Positions 1 to 5,803 of a stretch of 5,803 nucleotides of DNA are shown here, piece by piece. Source of the stretch: JBFGFG01 sp041627475 (GTDB lineage: Bacteria > Actinomycetota > Nitriliruptoria > Nitriliruptorales > Nitriliruptoraceae); assembly GCA_041627475.1 (NCBI GenBank), contig JBFKQZ010000205.1, positions 1 through 5,803 on the forward strand, read 5' to 3'. How positions within the stretch are numbered: the first letter of the stretch is position 1; every line of letters begins with the position of its first letter. Both the position numbers and the translations under genes were made by a program. The notes under the pieces were generated by a model that had not been told where the DNA came from, ran no database searches, and saw only the letters and a program-made list of their open reading frames with translations.

Positions 1-825
1 ATTGGTCGCGATGCCGATCGACACGCTGACGATCGGGAATCGCTGCAGTTGGCCCCGTCGGTCGACCACCTCGATGTGGCCGCGGTCGCGGTCGACGGGG
101 TCGTAGAGCGTGGGCGCGAAGGCGTCGAAGCGGGTGCAGATCGCGTCCGCGACGCGCTCGAGCGCGTCGGCGTCGATGACGACGATGAAGTCGTCCCCGC
201 CGATGTGGCCGATGAACGTCGTCGGGTCGTCGAGGGCGCCGGCGACGTCCGTGAGGATGTCCGCGAGGCCCTTGATCATGTCGTCGCCGCGCAGGAACCC
301 GTAGTGGTCGTTGAACGACTTGAACTGGTTCATGTCGACGTACAGCAGCGCGAACGGCCGGTGGATGTCGACCCGCCGCTGCAGCTCCTTCTCGATCCTG
401 GCGTTGGCCGGCAGGCCCGTCAGCGGCGAGACCGCCGCCATCTCCTCGGCGCGACGCAGCGTCGACTGCACGCGAGCGATCAACTCGTCCGGGTCGAACG
501 GCTTGGTGACGTAGTCGTCGGCGCCTGCCGTGAGGCCCTGCACCTTGTCACTGGACTGTGCGCGCGCCGTCAGCATGATGATGGGGATGTGGCTGGTGCG
601 ACCGTCCTCGCGCAGGTGCTTGCAGGCCTCGATGCCGTCCATCTTCGGCATCATCACGTCCATGAGGATGATCGCCGGCTGGAGCGTGATGGCCGTCGAC
701 ACCGCCTCTTCGCCGTTGGTCGCCGTCGTGACCTCGTACTCGGCCATCTCGAGCGTGACCTCGAGGAACGTGCGGATGTCGGGATCGTCGTCGACGATCA
801 GGACTCGGCGCTCCTCGTCGTTCAC
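1..825 (-). CDS. Response regulator with receiver (REC) and GGDEF domains, 3' end outside window
   Basis: This is a predicted two-component output protein for cyclic-di-GMP signalling, probably cytoplasmic. The 275 visible codons start at a GTG (825-823) and stay open to position 1. Residues about 7-120 are a receiver domain: acidic cluster D12-D14, phospho-acceptor D56 followed by MMPKMDG, T86 in MLTA, and K108 in TKPF. A short helical linker leads to a GGDEF domain opening with SPLTGLP (133-139). Its D164, N172 and D181 match the metal- and base-contacting positions of PleD-type cyclases. The signature motif is GGDDF at 209-213, not GGDEF or GGEEF, and there is no RxxD inhibitory site five residues before it. 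The last visible residues, VSVSIGIA, are typical of the domain, so roughly 30 or more residues are missing. The GTG overlaps the rpe stop (GTGA), which implies translational coupling. No partner kinase is visible. The family is certain; cyclase activity is uncertain because of the Glu-to-Asp change. Confidence 0.93.
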   Translation of the reverse strand, partial: MNDEERRVLIVDDDPDIRTFLEVTLEMAEYEVTTATNGEEAVSTAITLQPAIILMDVMMPKMDGIEACKHLREDGRTSHIPIIMLTARAQSSDKVQGLTAGADDYVTKPFDPDELIARVQSTLRRAEEMAAVSPLTGLPANARIEKELQRRVDIHRPFALLYVDMNQFKSFNDHYGFLRGDDMIKGLADILTDVAGALDDPTTFIGHIGGDDFIVVIDADALERVADAICTRFDAFAPTLYDPVDRDRGHIEVVDRRGQLQRFPIVSVSIGIATN

Positions 826-1502
826 GCCGCCCTGGCCGCCTCGTGAGCGGCGGCCATGATCGCGCGAGCGGCAGCCGTGCGGTCGTCGGCCCCGAACACC
901 GCGGAGCCGGCGACGAACGTGTCGGCACCGGCAGCGACGGCCTGCCCGACCGTGGCCGGGCCGATGCCGCCGTCGACCTCGATGCGGTACCGCATGCCAC
1001 CATCTTGGCGTCGTTGGGCCGCCTCGGCCACCTTCGGCATCACCTCTGGCATGAAGGACTGGCCGCCGAATCCTGGCTCGACCGTCATGAGCAGCAGCAT
1101 GTCGATGCTGGGAAGCAGGTCCGCGAAGGGTGCGAGGTCCATCCGGGGCTTGACGGCGATGCCGACCTCGGCACCCATCTCGTGGAGGCGGTCGACGAGC
1201 GCCTGCGCGTCGTCGGACGTCTCGGGGTGGAACGTGACCGAGTCGGAGCCGGCCTCGACGAACTGCGGGGCGTAGGTGTCGGGGTCCGTGATCATCAGGT
1301 GCGTGTCGAGCGGCAGGTCGGTGGCCTTGCGAAGCCACTTGACGACACCGGGGCCGATCGTGAGGTTCGGGACGTAGTGCCCGTCCATCACGTCGACGTG
1401 CAGCAGCTGGCTGACGTGGGCGACCGTTGCGATCTCGTCGGCCAGCCGCGCGAAGTCAGCGGACAGGATCGAAGGCGCGAGCCGCAGTTCCATCGACGTC
1501 AT
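822..1502 (-). CDS. rpe: Ribulose-phosphate 3-epimerase
   Basis: Rpe interconverts D-ribulose 5-phosphate and D-xylulose 5-phosphate in the cytoplasm (pentose phosphate pathway, also the Calvin cycle where present). The 226-residue protein is normal length for this single TIM-barrel family. Visible signatures are LAPSILSADF (8-17), HVDVMDGHYVPN (35-46), THLM (67-70), TVEPGFGGQSF (140-150) and VDGG (176-179). The metal ligands H35, D37, H68 and D177 are all present, with D37 and D177 the expected acid/base pair. The ATG at 1502 is preferred because a GGGACGG stretch lies seven bases upstream. A second ATG three codons later (1493) is possible but has no comparable site. An in-frame TTG at 1574 would add a basic leader unlike the family. 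The gene follows rsmB after 78 bp, and its TGA overlaps the GTG of the downstream response regulator. Confidence 0.97.
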   Translation of the reverse strand: MTSMELRLAPSILSADFARLADEIATVAHVSQLLHVDVMDGHYVPNLTIGPGVVKWLRKATDLPLDTHLMITDPDTYAPQFVEAGSDSVTFHPETSDDAQALVDRLHEMGAEVGIAVKPRMDLAPFADLLPSIDMLLLMTVEPGFGGQSFMPEVMPKVAEAAQRRQDGGMRYRIEVDGGIGPATVGQAVAAGADTFVAGSAVFGADDRTAAARAIMAAAHEAARAA

Positions 1503-1580
1503 CGGCCAACCGTCCCGCGCGTCGCGCGCTGTCTTCCCTCGGTTCCTGCCCCACGGCGACCTTACCCGAGGCAACCCGCG
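1503..1580 (-). promoter_or_regulatory. rsmB-rpe spacer with rpe ribosome binding site
   Basis: This 78-bp stretch is the longest non-coding region in the window. It holds a moderate Shine-Dalgarno candidate, GGGACGG (1516-1510), seven bases before the rpe ATG. Just upstream on the transcript is a small GC-only hairpin, CGCGC-GAC-GCGCG (1528-1516), whose 3' arm touches the first G of the binding site. I see no AT-rich -10 element and no GC stem followed by a T run, so neither a promoter nor an intrinsic terminator can be called. The most likely reading is a leader inside a longer transcript. Confidence 0.45.
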
Positions 1581-2873
1581 TCAGCCCGCAACGCCCTCGG
1601 CCTCGAAGACCGCGACGAACATGCCATCGGTGTCGTCGATGTGCGGCCAGAGTTGCCGGCTCGACCGGTGCGCCAGGCCCTCGGGGGCTGACTCCACGAC
1701 GCCGACCGTCTCGGCCCGGGTCCAGGTGCAGACCGAGTAGACGAGCCGCCCCCCGGGGCGGACGAGCCGCCCGGCGGCGGCGAGCAGGGACCTCTGCTGC
1801 GCCGCGGCACGCCCGACGTCCGCGGCGGTCCGCCTCCACCGGACGTCGGGGCGGCGACGCCCGGTCCCGAGGTCCGTGCACGGGGCGTCGAGGAGGACCA
1901 CGTCGAACGAGGCAGCCTCGACCGGAGGGTCGTGCGCATCGCCGACGTGGACCTCCACTCCGACACCCAGGCGGGCCGCCGCCTCCTCGACCAGCGCTGC
2001 GCGATGGGGGTGCAGTTCCACGGCGACGACCTTGCCCGCGGCGCCGGCGAGGGCGGCGAGGTGTGCGGTCTTCCCGCCGGGACCAGCGCACAGGTCGAGC
2101 ACCCGGGCTCCCGGAGAGACCTCGCACGACTCGACGACGAACATCGACGCCTCGTCCTGGACCGCTGCCCGGCCCTGCTCGACGCAGGCGAGCGTGCGCG
2201 GGTCCGCACTCGGTGCGTGCACCGCATCGGCGGTCAGGGAGCCCGGGGTCGCGTCGATCCCGACCGCGCGGAGTTCCTCGACGAGGGCATCCCGGTCCGC
2301 GCTGGCTCGCAGCGTGACGCCGGGGTTGTCGTTGTCCGCCGCCAGTGCAGCCGGTCCCTCATCCGGCCCGAGGCGGGCGAGCACCTCCTCGACCTGCCAC
2401 GCCGGGTGCGCGGTCACGAGGGCGAGGTGCTCGATCCGCTGCTGCACGGGGTCGGGCCACGGGAGGTCGTCCAGCCGTCGGCCGAGACTGCGCAGGACGC
2501 CGTTCACGAAGCCGGACAGGGCCTCACCCCTGGATCGACCGACCAGGCTACGGATGAGGTCCACCGAGGTGTCGACGGCGGCACGTGCGGGGACGTCTGA
2601 CTTCAACAGCTGCAACGCCCCGATGCGCAGCACTCGCAGGACGGTGGGATCGAGCCGCTCGACCGGCCGCTTGCTCACCTGCGACAGCGCCCAGTCCAGC
2701 GTGCCGGTCCACCGGATCGTCTCGTACGCGAGGAAGCTCGCGAACGCGCGATCCCGCGCGTCGGGCAGATCGGCGACGGCAACGGGCACGGCCAGGTTGC
2801 TGTAGGCGTCGCCCTCCTCGACCGCCACCAGGGCGTCGTAGGCGGCTCGCCGAGCCGGGAGGCCTCGACTCAC
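1581..2873 (-). CDS. rsmB: 16S rRNA (cytosine-C5) methyltransferase RsmB/Sun/Fmu
   Basis: RsmB transfers a methyl group from S-adenosylmethionine to a single cytosine of 16S rRNA (C967 in E. coli numbering). The 430-residue protein has the family's two-part layout. An N-terminal NusB-like helical RNA-binding domain spans about 5-140. A Rossmann-type NOL1/NOP2/Sun methyltransferase domain follows to the end. Seen in the sequence are VQDEASM (238-244), the SAM-binding motif LDLCAGPGGKT (259-269), motif IV DAPC with C332, and motif VI YSVC with C382. By family knowledge C382 is the nucleophile and C332 assists product release. After motif IV the chain reads TDLGTGRRRPDVRW, with Asp where Gly is common. 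The GTG start overlaps the fmt TGA as GTGA, and a GAGAGG stretch lies about ten bases upstream. The fmt neighbour is typical; E. coli also keeps def, fmt and rsmB together. Confidence 0.96.
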   Translation of the reverse strand: MSRGLPARRAAYDALVAVEEGDAYSNLAVPVAVADLPDARDRAFASFLAYETIRWTGTLDWALSQVSKRPVERLDPTVLRVLRIGALQLLKSDVPARAAVDTSVDLIRSLVGRSRGEALSGFVNGVLRSLGRRLDDLPWPDPVQQRIEHLALVTAHPAWQVEEVLARLGPDEGPAALAADNDNPGVTLRASADRDALVEELRAVGIDATPGSLTADAVHAPSADPRTLACVEQGRAAVQDEASMFVVESCEVSPGARVLDLCAGPGGKTAHLAALAGAAGKVVAVELHPHRAALVEEAAARLGVGVEVHVGDAHDPPVEAASFDVVLLDAPCTDLGTGRRRPDVRWRRTAADVGRAAAQQRSLLAAAGRLVRPGGRLVYSVCTWTRAETVGVVESAPEGLAHRSSRQLWPHIDDTDGMFVAVFEAEGVAG

Positions 2874-3793
2874 TCCCCCAGGACCTCTCCCAACGGCTGG
2901 TAGCCGTTGGCGAACGCACGCCCGTCCATGCGGGCCTTGCCGGCCGGCTGGACCTCGGTCAGCACGACGGCGCCGTCTCCGCAGCCCACGACGGGGCCGT
3001 CGTCAGCCGTGTCGACGACCCTGCCGGGGGGTCCATCGACGTCGATGACGGGGCGTGCCCGCCACACCTTCAGCCGCTTGCCGCGGAACCCGGTGTGTGC
3101 GCCGGGCGCGGGGTTGGCGCTGCGCACGAGGTCGGCGACGGCCGTGGCCGGCACGTCGAAGTCGATGGCGACGTCCTCCGGGGTGATCTTGGGCGCGAGC
3201 GTCGCGCCCTCATCGGGCTGCGGCGTCGCCTCGGCGCCGGACACGAGCGCTCGGACGCTGTCGACCAGCAGTGGCGCCCCCAGCTCGGCCAGTCGCTCGA
3301 GCAGTTCACCGCTCGTCTCGTCCGGGGAGATCGGCGTCTCGACGGTGGCCAGTACGGGCCCCGTGTCCATCCCCTCGTCGAGGACGAACGTCGTCGCGCC
3401 GCTGACGGTGTCGCCGGCGCGGATCGCGTGCTGGACGGGTGCCGCGCCACGCCAACGGGGCAGGAGTGAGAAGTGCAGGTTCACGAAGCCGCGGCCGCCC
3501 GCGTCGAGGACGTCGCGCGGAAGCAGCGCCCCGTACGCCACGATCGCACAGGCGTCGAGCTCGAGCTCGAGGAGGTCGTCGAGGATCTCGCGCGGCTTGG
3601 CGGGCTGCAGGATCGGCAGTCCGAGCTCGAGGGCAGCCACCTTGACCGGTGGCGGCACGGGCGTCCCGGACCGGCCGCGGGGTCGGTCGGGGTTGGTGAC
3701 GACGGCGACGACGTCCAGGTCGGTCGCGTCGGCCAGCGCACGCAACGAGCCGACCGCGATGTCGGGAGTCCCGAAGAAGGCGATGCGGGTCAC
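2870..3793 (-). CDS. fmt: Methionyl-tRNA formyltransferase
   Basis: Fmt transfers a formyl group from 10-formyltetrahydrofolate to Met-tRNA(fMet), making the initiator used in bacterial translation. The protein has 307 residues, normal for the family. The N-terminal formyltransferase domain (about 1-200) opens with TRIAFFGTPDIA and carries the catalytic region NLHFSLLPRWRGAAP (105-119). N105, H107 and D143 (in LDEGMDTGPV) match the E. coli catalytic triad. The C-terminal domain (about 205-305) contains the expected TLAPKI and the NPAPGAHT segment and is the tRNA-contacting part. The start is the GTG at 3793-3791, fixed by alignment to the MRIVFxGTP-type N-terminus. It overlaps the def TGA as GTGA, and no good Shine-Dalgarno precedes it, so it probably relies on ribosomes finishing def. 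Open frame continues upstream but is only a shadow of def. Confidence 0.97.
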   Translation of the reverse strand: MTRIAFFGTPDIAVGSLRALADATDLDVVAVVTNPDRPRGRSGTPVPPPVKVAALELGLPILQPAKPREILDDLLELELDACAIVAYGALLPRDVLDAGGRGFVNLHFSLLPRWRGAAPVQHAIRAGDTVSGATTFVLDEGMDTGPVLATVETPISPDETSGELLERLAELGAPLLVDSVRALVSGAEATPQPDEGATLAPKITPEDVAIDFDVPATAVADLVRSANPAPGAHTGFRGKRLKVWRARPVIDVDGPPGRVVDTADDGPVVGCGDGAVVLTEVQPAGKARMDGRAFANGYQPLGEVLGE

Positions 3794-4341
3794 TGGTCGC
3801 GGCGGCCGAGCAGCAGGCTGCCGAGCCCGGCCTGCGGCTCCTCGATGCCCTGCTCGAGCCGGTACTCGCGCATCCGCTTCATCGCTTCCTTGCGGTCGTG
3901 CTTGGCGAGGTGGTCGATGAAGAGGACGCCGGCCAGGTGGTCCATCTCGTGCAGCCACACCCGGGCGTCGAAGCCCTCCAGCTGCCTGATGTGCTCGTCG
4001 CCGGCGAGGTCCTGCCACTGGATCTCGACCCTCAGTGGGCGCTGAACGGGGTAGAAGAGGCCCGGGAAGGACAGGCAGCCCTCGTCGTCCAGCAGGCTCT
4101 CCTCGCTGGAGTCCGTGACGGTCGGGTTGACGACGGCCCCGTGTTCCTCGTCGACCTCCCAGGTGAAGAGCTGCTTGAGGACCCCCACCTGCGGGGCGGC
4201 AAGGCCCACCCCCGGCGCGGCTCGCATCGTCTCCAGCATGTCGTCGGCGAGCCGGGTCAGGCGTTCGTCGAACGTGTCGACCTCCCGGGCCTGCTGGCGG
4301 AGGACCGGGTCGCCGAAGACGCGGATCTCGAGGATGGCCAC
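3790..4341 (-). CDS. def: Peptide deformylase
   Basis: Def is a metallo-hydrolase that removes the N-formyl group from nascent proteins at the ribosome exit. The 183-residue protein contains all three family motifs: GVGLAAPQ (44-51), EGCLSFP (87-93) and HEMDH (131-135). C89, H131 and H135 are the metal ligands, E132 is the catalytic base and Q51 the conserved glutamine. After the catalytic helix there is a charged tail of about 40 residues (145-183) rich in Lys, Arg and Glu. I chose the GTG at 4341-4339 because MAILEIRVFGDPVLR fits the family N-terminus and GGAG lies six bases upstream. A longer frame, up to 4461, would overlap the end of priA and adds unrelated residues. The gene follows priA by 37 bp and overlaps fmt. 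Def-fmt pairing makes functional sense because the two enzymes act at opposite ends of the formylation cycle. Confidence 0.97.
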   Translation of the reverse strand: MAILEIRVFGDPVLRQQAREVDTFDERLTRLADDMLETMRAAPGVGLAAPQVGVLKQLFTWEVDEEHGAVVNPTVTDSSEESLLDDEGCLSFPGLFYPVQRPLRVEIQWQDLAGDEHIRQLEGFDARVWLHEMDHLAGVLFIDHLAKHDRKEAMKRMREYRLEQGIEEPQAGLGSLLLGRRDQ

Positions 4342-4378
4342 GGGTGGCTCCGAGGAGGACGCTTGCGGAGGTGAGAGG
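4342..4378 (-). promoter_or_regulatory. priA-def gap with def ribosome binding site
   Basis: The transcript here contains a GGAG (4351-4348) six bases before the def GTG, which decides that start. The same GGAG is the 3' arm of a possible five-base-pair helix, CTCCG (4371-4367) with CGGAG (4352-4348) across a 13-base loop, so the site could be partly masked. The segment upstream reads TCACCTCC, resembling the anti-Shine-Dalgarno tail of 16S rRNA. No promoter or terminator is visible. Confidence 0.5.
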
Positions 4379-5803
4379 TTACGCGACGTCCACGGGATCG
4401 ACGTCCAGCCGGACGTCCACCCCGGCCTTGCTCCACCCGGCATTCGCCGTACGCAGTGCACCCACGGTGGCGACCCGGTCGGTCGTCGTGATCAGGTAGC
4501 GGGCCCGTCCGTCGTCGCCCTCGAGGGGTCCGAGGACCTGGTCGTCCGGAGGGAGCGTGGCGGCGAGGTCGAGCCCCGCACCGATCGGGGCCTCGAGCCG
4601 TATCGCCGAGGCCACCGGCGGGAAGCGCAGGGGCGCTCGTTCCACGGCCTCGTCACGCCAGAAACCACCAGGGTCCCAGCCGACCAGCGCGCGGACTGCG
4701 TGGTGGTCGGCCGACCGGGTCTGCACGACCACGCGGGGCGGTCCGTGGTGCCGGCTGCCGGCCGTCCACGCGGCGGCGGTCATCACGAGCCTCAGGGCGT
4801 CCTCGGCCGCGTCCAGGCCCGGGCGGCGAAGCTGGCCATCGAGATCGATCGTGACGACCGCGCCCACGTCACCGGGAGGCTCCGCGAACACCGAGCCGCG
4901 CGTCATGATCACGATCGCCGGCGCCTCCGGAACGGGCTGGTCGTACCCCTCCAGCACGGCCACCGGCACGTCGGGGAACGTGCGACGCAGCTCCTCCCCC
5001 AGGTGCGCGGCCCCAGCGGCCAGCGGGACGAACCGGTCGTGTCCGCACCGTCGGCATCGGGGCCGCGGCCGCGAGGACCACCCACAGCGGTCGCAGCCGA
5101 CCCGCGACCGGTCGAGGTGGCGCATGCTCGAGTCGCAGGTCGGGCAGGCGAGCCGACGACCGCACTCCCGGCACGCCAGGGCCGTGCCCTCGCCGCGCCG
5201 GGAGGCCAGCACGACGCCCAGCTGGCCCGCGCGCACCGCCGCCTTGAGCGCGCTGAGGGCCTGGTCGCCGAACCGGGCGCGGCGCGGCGCGTCATCCACG
5301 GCGACCGCGGGCGCCCGCTCGCGCTCCAGGTCCCTCCGCGGCACGACGGGCGAGACGCGACGCTCCTGCATCACGGCCCATGCCGCCGCGGAGGGCACGA
5401 GGCCGTGCAGCAGCGCGACGGCCCCGGTACGCCGGGCGCGTTCCAGCACCACTTCGCGCGCGTGGTGGTAGGGCGCCCGACGTTCCTTGTAGGCCGGGTT
5501 CGCCTCGTCGAGGACCACCGCGAGGCCGAGCCTCTCCAGGGGCCAGAACGCGACGGACCGCGAGCCGATCACGACGCGGGCCTGCCCGCACCGCGCCCGC
5601 AGCCAACCTCGGTGGACGAGCCCCGGTCCCCTCCCTCGCACGTCCGCCACGATGTCCCCGAAGGCTGCCCCGACGGCGTCCGCGATCGGCGAGCGCGGCC
5701 CCGGGGTGAGCAGCAGCACGTCGCGACCGCCTGCGAGGCAGACGCCCGCCAGCTCGGCCACGCGGGCGGCGACGTCCTCGTCCGGCAGCGGACGCCAGTA
5801 GCG
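4379..5803 (-). CDS. priA: Primosomal protein N' (PriA), helicase-degenerate actinobacterial form, 5' end outside window
   Basis: PriA recognises stalled or collapsed replication forks and helps reload the replicative helicase. The frame is open to the window edge (474 visible codons) and ends at TAA 4381-4379. The N-terminal DNA-binding part and the Walker A region lie outside. The zinc-binding insert is intact: four CxxC pairs, eight cysteines, at 5173-5045. The helicase motifs are eroded. The DEEH box reads DEAN (5509-5498). The family GTQ...KG motif V is replaced by a segment reading MTRGSVFAEPPG. The QxxGRxGR motif VI is replaced by one reading MTAAAWTAGSRH. The C-terminal end, LDVDP, is typical of PriA. 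The upstream GTG at 5761 is only an internal codon. Known actinobacterial PriA proteins lack recognisable helicase motifs, so this is probably a structural or loading factor without unwinding activity. It is likely the upstream gene of the def-fmt-rsmB-rpe operon. Confidence 0.93.
   Translation of the reverse strand, partial: RYWRPLPDEDVAARVAELAGVCLAGGRDVLLLTPGPRSPIADAVGAAFGDIVADVRGRGPGLVHRGWLRARCGQARVVIGSRSVAFWPLERLGLAVVLDEANPAYKERRAPYHHAREVVLERARRTGAVALLHGLVPSAAAWAVMQERRVSPVVPRRDLERERAPAVAVDDAPRRARFGDQALSALKAAVRAGQLGVVLASRRGEGTALACRECGRRLACPTCDSSMRHLDRSRVGCDRCGWSSRPRPRCRRCGHDRFVPLAAGAAHLGEELRRTFPDVPVAVLEGYDQPVPEAPAIVIMTRGSVFAEPPGDVGAVVTIDLDGQLRRPGLDAAEDALRLVMTAAAWTAGSRHHGPPRVVVQTRSADHHAVRALVGWDPGGFWRDEAVERAPLRFPPVASAIRLEAPIGAGLDLAATLPPDDQVLGPLEGDDGRARYLITTTDRVATVGALRTANAGWSKAGVDVRLDVDPVDVA

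Noticed and set aside
49..846. 265-codon open frame on the plus strand opposite the response regulator
   Set aside because: It is an antisense shadow of a clear REC-GGDEF gene. Its translation is a low-complexity string of Val, Asp, Arg and Glu with no recognisable domain.
1503..1574. Longer rpe starting at an in-frame TTG at 1574
   Set aside because: It adds 24 residues, many of them basic, that are absent from the family, whereas the ATG at 1502 gives a normal N-terminus with a binding site.
3555..3570. Tandem TCGAGC repeat
   Set aside because: It encodes alternating Leu-Glu inside fmt with preferred codons; it is too short to be a meaningful repeat.
843..3920. Further long plus-strand frames opposite rpe, rsmB and fmt (843-1691, 1427-2317, 1876-2805, 2585-3469, 2907-3920)
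   Set aside because: Long antisense frames are expected in very GC-rich coding DNA. The translations are Arg/Ala/Pro/Ser-rich, match no family I know, and lie opposite unmistakable enzymes.
3794..4018. Longer fmt reaching back to 4018
   Set aside because: The extra residues are an out-of-frame reading of def, and the GTG at 3793 matches the family N-terminus exactly.
4367..4374. Perfect GGAGGTGA Shine-Dalgarno sequence on the plus strand
   Set aside because: No ATG, GTG or TTG follows at a workable distance on that strand, and no plausible protein begins there.
5276..5290. Three tandem GGCGC units
   Set aside because: It lies inside priA, encodes an Arg/Ala stretch, and is ordinary GC-rich codon usage.
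4557..5471. Plus-strand 304-codon frame opposite priA
   Set aside because: It is Arg/Ser/Thr-rich with no motif, and the opposite strand encodes PriA with an intact zinc-binding region.
1..5803. A novel multi-gene system such as a defence, biosynthetic or mobile module
   Set aside because: Five of the six genes are recognised core enzymes in a familiar order and the sixth is a known regulator architecture. There are no repeats, transposases, integrases or unassigned genes.

Overview
The window is very GC-rich and tightly packed, and every gene I can support lies on the minus strand. Reading in the direction of transcription (high to low coordinates) the order is priA (5' end outside the window), def, fmt, rsmB, rpe, and a REC-GGDEF response regulator (3' end outside the window). 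GC content, frequent GTG starts, a primosomal protein N' (PriA) whose helicase motifs are eroded, and the priA-def-fmt-rsmB-rpe order all point to an actinobacterium. I cannot assign class or genus. The regulator directly after rpe, where from memory well-known actinobacteria often carry riboflavin genes, hints at a less-studied lineage, but that is inference.

Layout: 5803-4379 is the C-terminal part of PriA. A 37-bp gap with a good ribosome binding site leads to def (4341-3790). The def stop overlaps the fmt start (fmt 3793-2870), and the fmt stop overlaps the rsmB start (rsmB 2873-1581). A 78-bp spacer, the longest non-coding stretch, precedes rpe (1502-822). The rpe stop overlaps the start of the response regulator (825 to beyond position 1). 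All three overlaps are the same four bases, GTGA. Four of the five visible starts are GTG; only rpe uses ATG. No terminator or convincing promoter is visible, so the block is probably one transcript.

Functionally this is mainly a translation and housekeeping operon. Fmt formylates initiator Met-tRNA, Def removes the formyl group from new proteins, and RsmB methylates 16S rRNA. PriA acts in replication restart and Rpe in the pentose phosphate and Calvin-type interconversion of pentose phosphates. The unusual member is the last gene, a predicted phosphorylation-controlled cyclic-di-GMP protein coupled to rpe. Its GGDEF signature reads GGDDF and it lacks the usual inhibitory site.

I found no RNA genes, mobile elements, CRISPR arrays, attachment sites or origins. 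I also found no sign of a novel multi-gene system. The regulator is the only part that stands out from an ordinary core-genome region.
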